Origin: Mycolicibacterium sp.
Lineage (GTDB): Bacteria > Actinomycetota > Actinomycetes > Mycobacteriales > Mycobacteriaceae
NCBI RefSeq assembly: GCF_016462545.1
Contig: NZ_JAEMTA010000015.1
Coordinates: 33,221 to 97,220, forward strand
DNA: 64,000 bases
Reading direction: 5' to 3'
Part shown: piece after piece, positions 16,797 through 25,113 of the stretch
Position numbering within the stretch: the stretch's first letter is position 1
Layout of the letters: every line of letters begins with the position of its first letter
The notes under the pieces: model-generated
What the model saw: the letters and a program-made list of their open reading frames with translations, nothing else
What the model was told of the DNA's origin: nothing
Database searches by the model: none
Translations under genes and position numbers: made by a program

Positions 16797-17853
16797 CTTC
16801 ATCTGCCCCAACTGTGGACAGCACCTGTCGTTCGAGAACTCGGTGTGCCTGTCGTGCAGTAGCAGGCTCGGGTTCTCGCTCGACGACATGGCCTTCCTGG
16901 TCATCGCGTCCGGAGCCGAGAGTGAGCACGGCGGCGCCGTCGACGCCAGCGAATATCAGTTGTGCGCCAACTTGCATGCAGCCGAATGCAATTGGCTCGT
17001 GCGAGTGGCTCCGGTGCGGAGGTTTTGCACGTCCTGCGCGTTGACCCGCACGCGCCCCAGCGATTCGGACAAGCCGGCGATGGCAGCCTTCGCGATCGCG
17101 GAGAAGGCAAAGCGTCGGTTGATCGTCGAGTTGGTGGACCTCAAGCTCCCGATCGTGGGGCGCGACGCGGATGCGAACTACGGTCTGGCGTTCGACCTGC
17201 TATCCAGTCAGTTCGAGAAGGTGTTCACCGGTCACGAGGACGGTGTCATCACGCTCGACCTCGCGGAGGGCGACGACGTTCACCGTGAGCAGCTACGCGT
17301 CTCCATGGCCGAGCCGTACCGGACGCTGCTCGGACACTTCCGTCACGAGATCGGGCATTACTACTACTACCGCCTGGTCGGCACCGCGCCGGAATACCAG
17401 CAGACGGCCCGAGAGTTGTTCGGCGACGCCGAATCCGACTACCAGGCGGCGTTGGATCGGCACTACAGCGAGGGTGCGCCGCCAGGATGGGAGCGGGACT
17501 ACGTCTCGTCCTACGCCACGATGCATCCCGCGGAGGACTGGGCCGAGACGTTCGCGCACTATCTGCACATCCGCGACACGTTGGACACCGCCGCCGCCTT
17601 CAGCTTCGCGCCGGCCGCGGCGACCTTCGAGCGCCGAAACCTGGGGCCCAGCGGATTCGACTCGATCATCGACATGTGGCTCCCGCTGTCGTGGGCGCTG
17701 AACATGGTGAACCGGTCCATGGGACACGACGATCTGTACCCGTTCGTCCTGCCCGCCAAGGTCTTGGAGAAGATGAGGTTCATTCACACCGTGATCGACG
17801 AAGTGACGTCGGATCCGGCCAAGCTGGCCGCTGCCGCGGGCGGCGCCGGCTAG
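16789..17853 (+). CDS. Zinc-ribbon metallopeptidase (Peptidase_Mx-like)
   Basis: A 354-residue protein starting with a zinc ribbon (Cys6, Cys9, Cys20, Cys23). A gluzincin-type active site follows: HEIGH at 186-190, with the unusual tyrosine run YYYYR next to it. Glu253 in EDWAETFAHY is the likely third metal ligand. This matches the putative zinc-binding metallopeptidase family associated with transglutaminase/ATP-grasp clusters. The start overlaps the preceding gene by eight bases (ATGCGTGA), which ties it to the operon. A likely role is removing or recycling the peptide added by the ligases. There is no signal peptide, so it is probably cytoplasmic. Confidence 0.87.
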   Translation: MRDFICPNCGQHLSFENSVCLSCSSRLGFSLDDMAFLVIASGAESEHGGAVDASEYQLCANLHAAECNWLVRVAPVRRFCTSCALTRTRPSDSDKPAMAAFAIAEKAKRRLIVELVDLKLPIVGRDADANYGLAFDLLSSQFEKVFTGHEDGVITLDLAEGDDVHREQLRVSMAEPYRTLLGHFRHEIGHYYYYRLVGTAPEYQQTARELFGDAESDYQAALDRHYSEGAPPGWERDYVSSYATMHPAEDWAETFAHYLHIRDTLDTAAAFSFAPAAATFERRNLGPSGFDSIIDMWLPLSWALNMVNRSMGHDDLYPFVLPAKVLEKMRFIHTVIDEVTSDPAKLAAAAGGAG

Positions 17854-18881
17854 CTGCGGACGAACCCTCCGTCGAGCAGGCTCTCTGCGGTGTCCAGCAG
17901 GGTGTCGGCCACTGAACGTGGTTGCCAGCCAAGCACTTCAGTGGCCTTGGAGGCGTCGATCCGCTTGGGCTCCCCGAGCAGGCCGCTCAGTTCCTGCAGG
18001 GAGGGCACCACGCGAGCGACGGCACGAATGGCCCAGTCCGGCGCTGTCCGTCGTGGTACTCGGCGCCCCGCGGCGCCGAGACGCGATCGCAGGATCTCGG
18101 CTATCTCGGGCAACGTCACGGGCTGATCGGCTGCGGCCAGGAAACGCTGACCGACAGCCAGTGGACTCGTCAAGGCCATGACGTGCAGATCGGCGACGTC
18201 GCGGACGTCGACGAGTGCGAACGACGCATTGGGCAGAACCGGCGGCGAACCGTTCAACAACCCCCTGACGATCTGGACCGACGCCGCGACATCGGTGCCG
18301 AGGACGGGTCCGAAGATGCCCACGGGATTGATCACGGTCAGCCCGATGCCGTTGGCGGCGGCGAGATCCCACGCGTCCCGCTCGGCCAGTGCCTTGGACT
18401 TCACGTACGGGGAGTTGGGTGCCGTGGGGTCGGTCCAGTCGGATTCGTCGTAGGCCGCGCCGGATGGCTTCGGGCTGTAGCCGACGGCAGCGAACGAGGA
18501 CGTCATCACGATTCGCCGGATGCCGGCGTCGGTGGCCGCTCGCAGCACCCTCGAGGTTCCTTCCCGCGCGGGGACGATCACGTCGTCCTCGTCCTGAGGT
18601 TGTCGTGCGGGAAACGGCGAGGCGACATGCAGCACGGCATCGCAACCGACGACAGCCGCGCTCCATCCGGAATCGGCGGTGAGGTCGGCCACGGCGAACT
18701 CGATGTCGTCGGCGATTGCGGTCGGCAGCCGCAACGCAGCACGCACCTCGGCCGCCCGGTTCGGGGAACGGACCGTCGTCCGCACGCGGTACCCGTCGGC
18801 CAGAAGTCGCAGGATGACGTGCCCGGCAAGGAATCCCGAGCCGCCGGTGACCAACACCCGAGTTCGACGTCCATCAGACAC
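17850..18881 (-). CDS. NAD(P)-dependent epimerase/dihydroflavonol-reductase-like protein
   Basis: A 343-residue extended SDR. The cofactor motif is VTGGSGFLAGH near the N-terminus, VDVRDVADLHVMAL is the typical central segment, and the active site reads YVKSKALAE (Tyr-x-x-x-Lys). Architecture resembles dihydroflavonol 4-reductase and related aldehyde/ketone reductases rather than sugar epimerases. The start is GTG 18881, overlapping the end of the MerR gene by eight bases. Its end overlaps the convergent metallopeptidase gene by four bases. Control by the MerR regulator is implied by the shared transcript. The substrate is unknown. Confidence 0.87.
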   Translation of the reverse strand: MSDGRRTRVLVTGGSGFLAGHVILRLLADGYRVRTTVRSPNRAAEVRAALRLPTAIADDIEFAVADLTADSGWSAAVVGCDAVLHVASPFPARQPQDEDDVIVPAREGTSRVLRAATDAGIRRIVMTSSFAAVGYSPKPSGAAYDESDWTDPTAPNSPYVKSKALAERDAWDLAAANGIGLTVINPVGIFGPVLGTDVAASVQIVRGLLNGSPPVLPNASFALVDVRDVADLHVMALTSPLAVGQRFLAAADQPVTLPEIAEILRSRLGAAGRRVPRRTAPDWAIRAVARVVPSLQELSGLLGEPKRIDASKATEVLGWQPRSVADTLLDTAESLLDGGFVRS

Positions 18882-19356
18882 GGGTGCTGACCGCCTCTTG
18901 CTCGAGCAAGCGTGCACCGAGGTCGAGCACGATCGCGATCATCGCTCGCTCGGCCGCGACGTCACCCTCCTCCCGGGCCGCCCACATCTTGGCCTTGGCG
19001 CTCACGTAGCGCTCCCGCAGCCGCAGCCGAGTGATCTCATCTCCCAGCCTGGCCGCGTGCGCTTCGAACAGCCGCCGCTGATCGGCAATGGCCTCGGCGC
19101 CACGTGTGATGTTGGCCACGTAACTCCTGATGTCCGCGACCGACATCCCGCTTCCGCGCAGACAACTGAGCGATTCGATGGTGCCGACCAGTTCGGGTGG
19201 GTAGCGGCGGTGCCCGCTGCTCGAATCCCGTGGCACGGGGTCGATGAGGCCGATGCGTTCGTAGTAGCGCAGGGTCGACTCCGCCAACCCGGTGCGACGG
19301 GACACCTGTTGGACGGTCAGGTCGCGATCGACCGCCGGGGTCGTGTCGGCATTCAT
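18874..19356 (-). CDS. MerR-family transcriptional regulator
   Basis: A 160-residue regulator with the MerR winged helix at residues 12-80: LTVQQVSRRTGLAESTLRYY, then ERIGLIDPVPRDSSSGHRRY. A dimerisation coiled coil with LRLRERYVSAKAKMW follows. There are no paired cysteines, so a metal sensor is unlikely; it is closer to the aldehyde/redox or small-molecule types. The promoter has a 19-bp spacer carrying a perfect palindrome, the hallmark of MerR control. The predicted transcript would start at or next to the ATG, meaning a leaderless message. It forms an operon with the reductase downstream. Confidence 0.93.
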   Translation of the reverse strand: MNADTTPAVDRDLTVQQVSRRTGLAESTLRYYERIGLIDPVPRDSSSGHRRYPPELVGTIESLSCLRGSGMSVADIRSYVANITRGAEAIADQRRLFEAHAARLGDEITRLRLRERYVSAKAKMWAAREEGDVAAERAMIAIVLDLGARLLEQEAVSTRV

Positions 19357-19362
19357 GACACC

Positions 19363-19393
19363 AGTGTGCCGAACTTGAAGTGCTTCAAGTCAA
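19363..19393 (-). promoter_or_regulatory. MerR-type promoter with palindromic operator
   Basis: On the minus strand TTGACT (19393-19388) and CACACT (19368-19363) are separated by 19 bp, longer than the usual 17 and typical of MerR-activated promoters. The operator ACTTGAAG-TG-CTTCAAGT at 19373-19390 on the plus strand has perfect 8-bp arms and fills the spacer. Transcription would start around 19356, at the first base of the MerR start codon. Confidence 0.72.
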
Positions 19394-19442
19394 GCGCGTG
19401 TCTGTGCTTGACCTGTGGCAAACCTTGGAGCAGCATCACGGC

Positions 19443-19748
19443 ATGATTCGTACCCACGGTGCCCGGCTCGGTGCCGCGCTCGTCATCGGTGTCGCGGTCC
19501 TCGGTCTCAGTGGGTGCGGGAAGGTGATCGACGCCGACAGCGCACAGAAGTCGGTCACCGACTTCGTCTCTCAGAACACGGAGTTCACGCCCAACGACGT
19601 CAAGTGTCCGTCGGGCACCGACGCGAAGGTCGGCGTCGAGTTCGACTGCACCTTCACCGGGCCCGACGGCGACTACATCGCGCATCTGAAGATCACCAAG
19701 GTCGACGGGTCCGCGGTGCTCTACGACATCGAGACGAAACTCGCCTAG
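19443..19748 (+). CDS. DUF4333 domain lipoprotein
   Basis: A 101-residue small lipoprotein. A signal peptide of about 23 residues ends in a lipobox LSGC. The mature domain has two further cysteines (VKCPSG and FDCTF) spaced as in DUF4333, a small beta-rich domain common in mycobacterial envelope proteins; the pair probably forms a disulphide. Function is unknown. ATG 19443 gives a normal signal peptide; an upstream extension in frame would lie in the MerR promoter. It is divergent from the MerR gene and ends 9 bp before the convergent arylsulfatase. Confidence 0.87.
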   Translation: MIRTHGARLGAALVIGVAVLGLSGCGKVIDADSAQKSVTDFVSQNTEFTPNDVKCPSGTDAKVGVEFDCTFTGPDGDYIAHLKITKVDGSAVLYDIETKLA

Positions 19749-19757
19749 TCCGTGTTC

Positions 19758-22079
19758 TCAGTCCAGTGAGAAGGCCCGTGCCGCTTCCTGTTCCAGGTCG
19801 AGGTACGCCACGTCGCTGACGTCGACCGCGACACCGAGAATCGTTCCATTGGTGAACGTGCCCGGGTTCCTGTAGTGCTGGCTGACGTTGTCGCCACTGT
19901 CGAATCCGACGCACAGTCCATCGCCGGCCAGGGTGAACGGACCGGCCTGGGCACGCATGGACCCCTTGGCCACGGCACGGTCGTCGACGTAGAGCGTGGT
20001 GGTGCCCAGCGATTCGCCGTGTTCGCCGGTGGCCTCGCGGACGAATTCGACGCCGAGCGCATGCTTTCCAGGCGTCAGTTCATCGGAGACGAACTCCTGC
20101 TCGGGTTTGATGCCGAGGAAGTTGTAGACGTAGTGCAGTTTGCGCTCCTTGATGAACAATGCATGGCCGCCGAAGCGTGAGCCGTGGGCGAACAGCACCC
20201 CGTTGGAGTCCTCGGTGACGTCCACGTCGGCGATGATCTTGTAGGACCGGCCGCGCACGTTGACGGCCACCCCGCTGGGTACGGGCGCGGTGTCGGGAAA
20301 GTACACGTACCGGTTCCTGGGCGGCTCGAAGTGCGGCTTCTCGACCGCCAGCATCTCGGGCGCCGTGCGGTCGTCGAGGGGTAGTACGAAGTTTCGGTCG
20401 GCCTCGGCGAACCAGACGTCGATGAGCGCCTTGAGCCTTTCCGGGTGTTCCGCCGCGAGATCCCGAGACTCAGAACGGTCCTCGTCGACGTGATAGAGCT
20501 GCCACTCGTCTTCGTCGAAGTGTCCGACCCCGCTGATGGGCGCGTGGATGGCGGCGGCCTTCCAGCCGTCCTCCCAGATCCCCCGGGTGCCCAGCATCGC
20601 GTAGTACTGCCTGGCCTTGGTGGTCGGCGCCGCGGCGTCGTCGAAGCTGTAGCGCATCGAGACGCCGTCCATCGGACGTTGTTCTACGCCGCGATAGGTG
20701 GTCGGCATGTCCAGTCCCGCGACGTCGAGGATGGTCGCGGCGATGTCGGTGGCGTGGTGATACTGGTGCCGCACCTGCCCCTTGGCCTCGATTCCCTTGG
20801 GCCAGTGGATCACCAAGGGATCACACGTCCCGCCGGAATACTGCGAGTATCGCTTGAACATCTGAAACGGCGTGGAGAAGGCGACCGCCCAGCCCGTCGG
20901 ATAGTGGTTGTACGTGTCAGGGCTGCCCAGGGTGTCGAGGTACTGCAGGTTCTCCGACAGTTCGTCGGGATAGCCGTTGAAGAACTTGTTCTCGTTGACC
21001 GAGCCATTGGGGGACCCCTCGCCGGACGCGCCGTTGTCGGCGCAGTACATGACGACGGTGTTCTCCAGCTGACCGGTCTGCTCGAGATAGTCGACGATGC
21101 GCCCGATCTGAGCGTCGGTGTATTCGGAGAAACCTGCGAACACCTCCGCCATCCTGGCGAACAGCCGCTTCTCGTCGGCGCTGAGCGACTCCCAGGGCCG
21201 GACGGCGTCGACCGGCTGGGCCGCGTCGGCGGGCATCGGATTGAGCGGGGTCAGGGCGGTGCCCTCGGGGAGGATGCCCTTGGCGATCATCTGGGTCAGC
21301 ACCCATTCGCGATAGGCCTCGTAGCCCTCGTCGAACATGCCCCGGTACTTGTCGGCGTACTCCTGGGGACTGTGGTGCGGGGCGTGGTTGGCGCCCGGAC
21401 AGAACCACATGTACCAGGGCTTCGACGGGTTCGTCGCGTTCTGATCGCGGAGCATCTTCAGGGCCTGGTCCGCCAGATCCTTCGACAGGTGGTAGCCCTC
21501 CTCCGGGCCGTAGGGCTGTTCGATGAACCGGTTGTCTTCCACCAGGTCCGGGTACCACTGGTTGGTCTCGCCACCAAGGAAGCCGTAGAACCGGTCGAAG
21601 CCCTTCTGCAGCGGCCATTCCGACTTACTGCCGCCACTGGAGACGTCCTCCTCGGGCACGTTGTGGTTCTTGCCGACCCAGAACGTGCTGTAACCGTTGT
21701 CCTGCAACACCTGCCCGATGGTGGCGCACTCCGCGGGCAAGCGGGCCGCCGCACCGGGAAAGCCGTTGGAGCCCTCCGTGATCGAGGCGAACCGATTCAC
21801 GTGGTGGTTGCGCCCGGTCAACATGCAGGACCTCGTGGGCGAGCACAGCGCCGTCGTGTGCCATTGCGAATACGTCAAGCCGCCGTCGGCCAACTTCTGC
21901 AGTGTCGGCATGTCGACGCGCCCACCGAACGGCGACCACGTCGCCAGCCCCGTGTCGTCGTAGAGAACCACCAGAATGTTCGGCGCTCCGTCGGGTGCGT
22001 GCTTCAGCTCATACGGCGTCCAGTCGGCGGTGGAGTCCCTGACGTCCAGTTTGATGACGCCGTTGAAATCTTCGTTCAT
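19758..22079 (-). CDS. Type I arylsulfatase
   Basis: A 773-residue sulfatase of the alkaline-phosphatase superfamily. Asp41 and Asp42 (LVVLYDDTGLATWS) bind calcium. Cys79 in LCSPTRSCMLTGRNHH lies in the C-x-P-x-R motif and is converted to formylglycine by a separate FGE enzyme. The second metal site is YCADNGASGEGSPNGS. No signal peptide is visible, as for many mycobacterial AtsA/AtsD relatives. It would hydrolyse sulfate esters, for sulfur scavenging or lipid metabolism. ATG 22079 is chosen over an upstream in-frame GTG because AGAAAGAGAAG precedes it and the added residues look non-native. No FGE gene is next to it. Confidence 0.93.
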   Translation of the reverse strand: MNEDFNGVIKLDVRDSTADWTPYELKHAPDGAPNILVVLYDDTGLATWSPFGGRVDMPTLQKLADGGLTYSQWHTTALCSPTRSCMLTGRNHHVNRFASITEGSNGFPGAAARLPAECATIGQVLQDNGYSTFWVGKNHNVPEEDVSSGGSKSEWPLQKGFDRFYGFLGGETNQWYPDLVEDNRFIEQPYGPEEGYHLSKDLADQALKMLRDQNATNPSKPWYMWFCPGANHAPHHSPQEYADKYRGMFDEGYEAYREWVLTQMIAKGILPEGTALTPLNPMPADAAQPVDAVRPWESLSADEKRLFARMAEVFAGFSEYTDAQIGRIVDYLEQTGQLENTVVMYCADNGASGEGSPNGSVNENKFFNGYPDELSENLQYLDTLGSPDTYNHYPTGWAVAFSTPFQMFKRYSQYSGGTCDPLVIHWPKGIEAKGQVRHQYHHATDIAATILDVAGLDMPTTYRGVEQRPMDGVSMRYSFDDAAAPTTKARQYYAMLGTRGIWEDGWKAAAIHAPISGVGHFDEDEWQLYHVDEDRSESRDLAAEHPERLKALIDVWFAEADRNFVLPLDDRTAPEMLAVEKPHFEPPRNRYVYFPDTAPVPSGVAVNVRGRSYKIIADVDVTEDSNGVLFAHGSRFGGHALFIKERKLHYVYNFLGIKPEQEFVSDELTPGKHALGVEFVREATGEHGESLGTTTLYVDDRAVAKGSMRAQAGPFTLAGDGLCVGFDSGDNVSQHYRNPGTFTNGTILGVAVDVSDVAYLDLEQEAARAFSLD

Positions 22080-22106
22080 GACGATTCGTCTTCTCTTTCT
22101 CCGGTC

Positions 22107-22127
22107 GGCGTGGCCGGCGGCCACGCC
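22107..22127. promoter_or_regulatory. Palindrome in the arylsulfatase upstream region
   Basis: GGCGTGGCC (22107-22115) and GGCCACGCC (22119-22127) form a perfect 9-bp inverted repeat around GGC, 28 bp before the arylsulfatase start. A second symmetrical stretch, ACCGATCGGT at 22220-22229 flanked by CGTCCG/CGGACG, lies nearer DUF3097. Either could be an operator or leader hairpin in this 205-bp divergent region. No clear -10 was identified. Confidence 0.35.
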
Positions 22128-22284
22128 CACACTGTCGACTTCGATCTCCTACGTCACAAGGGTCGAAAGTCTCCGAGATCGGCGCGAGCGGCACGACTCG
22201 TCGAGGCGGCGTCCGGGTCACCGATCGGTCACGGACGCGGCGCGGCGGCGGACCAACCGCGCCCCGGTTCCTAGGCTCGCGGAC

Positions 22285-23124
22285 GTGAAGGATCGATACG
22301 GCTCCGACGTCCTGGCCCGAAACCCGCACGCCCCCAAGCGCGTGCGGTCCACCGAGATGGCGGCCGACATCGGTCTCGTCGTCGAGGACGTACAGACCGG
22401 CTACGTCGGCGCCATCGTGCGTGTCGAGTACGGCCGGATGGAACTCGAGGACTTCGACGGGCATCGCCGGCCGTTCCCCGTCGGCCCCGGCTATCTGGTC
22501 GACGGAAAGCCGGTGATCCTCACCCCACCGAAGAGGAAGGCGCCGTCGACTCCGGCACGAACGGCGTCGGGATCGGTGGCCGTGGCAGGTGCTCGCGCGC
22601 GGACGGCGCTCGCGAGCCGGATCTACGTCGAGGGGCGCCACGACGCCGAACTCGTCGAGCAGGTGTGGGGTGCCGACCTGCGCATCGAGGGTGTCGTCGT
22701 CGAATACCTCGGGGGGATCGACGATCTCACCACCATCGTGCGGGACTTCGAACCCGGCCCGGGGCGTCGGCTGGGGGTCCTCGTCGACCATCTCGTCACC
22801 GGATCCAAGGAGGCCCGCATCGCCGAAGCGGTACGGCGTGGCCCCGGCGGCGAGCACACGTTGGTGGTGGGTCACCCCTACGTCGACGTGTGGCAAGCGG
22901 TCAAGCCCGCACGCCTCGGGGTGCAGAAATGGCCGGTGATCCCGCGCAACGTCGAGTGGAAGCACGGCATCTGCGAGGCCTTCGGCTGGCCGCACGCCGA
23001 TCAGGCCGACATCGCCGCCGCGTGGCGTCGGATCCGGGGCACCGTGCGCGACTGGAACGACCTCGAGCCCGCCCTCATCGGCCGCGTGGAGGAACTGATC
23101 GACTTCGTCACGACGACGGGCTGA
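22285..23124 (+). CDS. DUF3097 family protein
   Basis: A 279-residue protein of the actinobacterial DUF3097 family, function unknown. It begins VKDRYGSDVLARNPHAPKRV and has an N-terminal SH3/KOW-like beta region (GYVGAIVRVEYGRMELEDF). The larger C-terminal part contains RIYVEGRHDAELVEQVWG and LGVLVDHLVTGSKE, whose Glu and Asp positions recall Toprim-type nuclease/primase folds. The Toprim resemblance is my inference. GTG 22285 is the first start after the divergent arylsulfatase promoter region. The gene is followed by a TM2 protein and rarA in the same direction. Confidence 0.82.
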   Translation: MKDRYGSDVLARNPHAPKRVRSTEMAADIGLVVEDVQTGYVGAIVRVEYGRMELEDFDGHRRPFPVGPGYLVDGKPVILTPPKRKAPSTPARTASGSVAVAGARARTALASRIYVEGRHDAELVEQVWGADLRIEGVVVEYLGGIDDLTTIVRDFEPGPGRRLGVLVDHLVTGSKEARIAEAVRRGPGGEHTLVVGHPYVDVWQAVKPARLGVQKWPVIPRNVEWKHGICEAFGWPHADQADIAAAWRRIRGTVRDWNDLEPALIGRVEELIDFVTTTG

Positions 23125-23187
23125 CACACCGGCGCCCACATGGCTCAATGGTGGACGCGGGCGGGCGAATGCGACATCATCCGTGGC

Positions 23188-23667
23188 ATGTCAGTGCCTC
23201 CGCCCCCGTACGGCCCGGACCCGTCGTACCCGCCGCCCTCCGGTTCGGACCCGTCGTACCCACCACAGCCGGGGTCGTATCCGCCGTATCCACCGCCGCC
23301 GCCCTACGGCTCGGATCCGTCGCTGCCTCCGCCGGTCGGTGAGTACGGCGCGCCGCCGCCTCCGCCGGGGTACGGCGCGCCGCCACCGTACGGCTATCCA
23401 CCGCAATACTTCGGCGGGGGTTTCGGGGTGGACGCCTACGGCCGTCCGCTGTCGGACAAGAGCAAGCTCGTCGCCGGCCTGCTGCAGATCTTCCTCGGCA
23501 CCTTCGGTGTCGGCCGGTTCTACCTCGGCTACAACGGTATCGGCGTCGCCCAACTCGCAGTGAGTCTGTTGACCTGTGGAATCGGCGCCATCTGGCCCTT
23601 CGTCGACGGGATCCTGATCCTGTTGGGCAAGGTGCCCGACCCGCAGGGACGCCCACTGCGCGAATGA
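23188..23667 (+). CDS. TM2 domain protein with Pro/Tyr-rich N-terminus
   Basis: A 159-residue membrane protein. Residues 1-75 are a low-complexity repeat of Pro, Tyr, Gly and Ser (units like DPSYPPP). The TM2 domain follows: two membrane helices with SKLVAGLLQIFLGTFGVGRF then YLGYNGIGVAQL, and a Phe-Val-Asp-Gly second helix. In mycobacteria such Pro-rich tails on small membrane proteins are common, but their role is not settled. ATG 23188 gives an N-terminus starting directly in the repeat. It ends 17 bp before rarA. Confidence 0.87.
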   Translation: MSVPPPPYGPDPSYPPPSGSDPSYPPQPGSYPPYPPPPPYGSDPSLPPPVGEYGAPPPPPGYGAPPPYGYPPQYFGGGFGVDAYGRPLSDKSKLVAGLLQIFLGTFGVGRFYLGYNGIGVAQLAVSLLTCGIGAIWPFVDGILILLGKVPDPQGRPLRE

Positions 23668-23684
23668 TCTGGTAAGCCTGTCCC

Positions 23685-25016
23685 GTGGCCGATGGTCTGT
23701 TCGACGTGGCTCCGGATCCGGGCGACGGTGCGGGCATCCCCGGTGGCGGGCCGTCGTCGCCTCTGGCCGTCCGGATGCGCCCCGCGAGCCTCGACGAGGT
23801 GGTCGGCCAGGATCATCTCCTGCGCGACGGCTCTCCATTGCGGCGCCTGGTCGACGGTTCCGGCGCTGCCTCGGTCATCCTCTACGGACCACCCGGCACC
23901 GGGAAGACGACGCTCGCCTCGCTGATCTCCCAGGCCACCGGGCGCCGATTCGAGGCGCTCTCCGCGCTGTCGGCGGGCGTCAAGGACGTCAGGGCCGTCC
24001 TGGAACAGGCGCGCGTGGCGCTCGTTCGTGGCAAGCAGACAGTGTTGTTCATCGACGAGGTGCACCGGTTCTCCAAGACCCAGCAGGACGCCCTGCTGGC
24101 CGCGGTCGAGAACCGTGTCGTGCTGCTCGTCGCGGCGACGACGGAGAACCCGTCGTTCTCGGTGGTGGCACCGCTGCTGTCCCGTTCGTTGATCCTGCAG
24201 TTGCAGCCTCTCGGTGTGGACGCGGTGCGCGCCGTCGTCGAGCGCGCCGTCGCCGACCCGCGCGGTCTCGACGGGTCGGTCTCCATCGACGCCGACGCCG
24301 TCGAACTACTCGTTCAGTTAGCCGCGGGGGATGCCCGTCGCGCCTTGACCGCACTGGAGGTCGCAGCGGAAGCGGGCGATCGTGTGACGGTCGAGATCAT
24401 CGAACAGTCCTTGGACAAGGCGGCCGTCCGGTACGACAGGGATGGCGATCAGCATTACGACGTGGTGAGCGCCTTCATCAAGTCGGTGCGGGGATCCGAC
24501 GTCGATGCCGCGCTGCATTACCTGGCGCGGATGCTGACCGCGGGGGAGGATCCGCGCTTCATCGCCCGCCGGTTGACGATCCTCGCGAGCGAGGACGTCG
24601 GAATGGCCGACCCCACGGCGTTGCAGACGGCCGTGGCCGCTGCGCAGACGGTGCAGTTGATCGGGATGCCCGAGGCGCAACTGACGCTTGCGCACGCGAC
24701 GGTGCACCTGGCGACCGCACCGAAGTCCAACGCCGTGACGACGGCGTTGTCGGCGGCGCTGGGGGACATCAAGGCGGGCAAGGCTGGGTTGGTGCCCCCG
24801 CACCTGCGCGACGGGCATTACTCGGGGGCGGCTGCGCTGGGCAACGCGCAGGGTTACTCGTATCCCCACGACGACCCGGACGGCATTGTGGCGCAACAGT
24901 ATGCGCCCCATGAGTTGGTCGGCGTCGACTATTACCGGCCGACCACTCACGGTGCCGAACGAGAGATCTCCGGACGCCTAGACAAGTTGCGGGCCATTCT
25001 GCGGCGGAGGCGCTGA
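23685..25016 (+). CDS. rarA: Replication-associated recombination protein A (AAA ATPase)
   Basis: A 443-residue AAA+ ATPase of the RarA/MgsA/WRNIP1 family, which acts at stalled replication forks together with SSB. Walker A reads [13 protein letters not shown] near residues 68-80 and Walker B reads [11 protein letters not shown]. Sensor 1 (AATTENPSF) and an arginine-rich sensor 2 region are present. The C-terminal tetramerisation part includes [20 protein letters not shown] and [10 protein letters not shown]. Length matches the family. The start is GTG at 23685. It is followed by a strong inverted repeat that probably ends transcription. Confidence 0.96.
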   Translation: MADGLFDVAPDPGDGAGIPGGGPSSPLAVRMRPASLDEVVGQDHLLRDGSPLRRLVDGSGAASVILYGPPGTGKTTLASLISQATGRRFEALSALSAGVKDVRAVLEQARVALVRGKQTVLFIDEVHRFSKTQQDALLAAVENRVVLLVAATTENPSFSVVAPLLSRSLILQLQPLGVDAVRAVVERAVADPRGLDGSVSIDADAVELLVQLAAGDARRALTALEVAAEAGDRVTVEIIEQSLDKAAVRYDRDGDQHYDVVSAFIKSVRGSDVDAALHYLARMLTAGEDPRFIARRLTILASEDVGMADPTALQTAVAAAQTVQLIGMPEAQLTLAHATVHLATAPKSNAVTTALSAALGDIKAGKAGLVPPHLRDGHYSGAAALGNAQGYSYPHDDPDGIVAQQYAPHELVGVDYYRPTTHGAEREISGRLDKLRAILRRRR

Positions 25017-25030
25017 CACCCTCGACACGC

Positions 25031-25086
25031 CGAGACTGCCGTGAGATCGCGATCGAAGGACAATTCGCGATCTCACGGCAGTCTCG
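25031..25086. terminator. 22-bp perfect inverted repeat, bidirectional terminator candidate
   Basis: The arms 25031-25052 and 25065-25086 are perfect reverse complements (22 bp), separated by a 12-base loop. The element lies exactly between the convergent rarA and GlsB-type genes, so it can stop transcription from both sides. There is no T-run, which is usual for mycobacterial terminators. It may belong to a family of small dispersed palindromes (see findings). Confidence 0.75.
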
Positions 25087-25113
25087 TTGCCCTGAGGAGC
25101 CTGGGCGGTGCGA

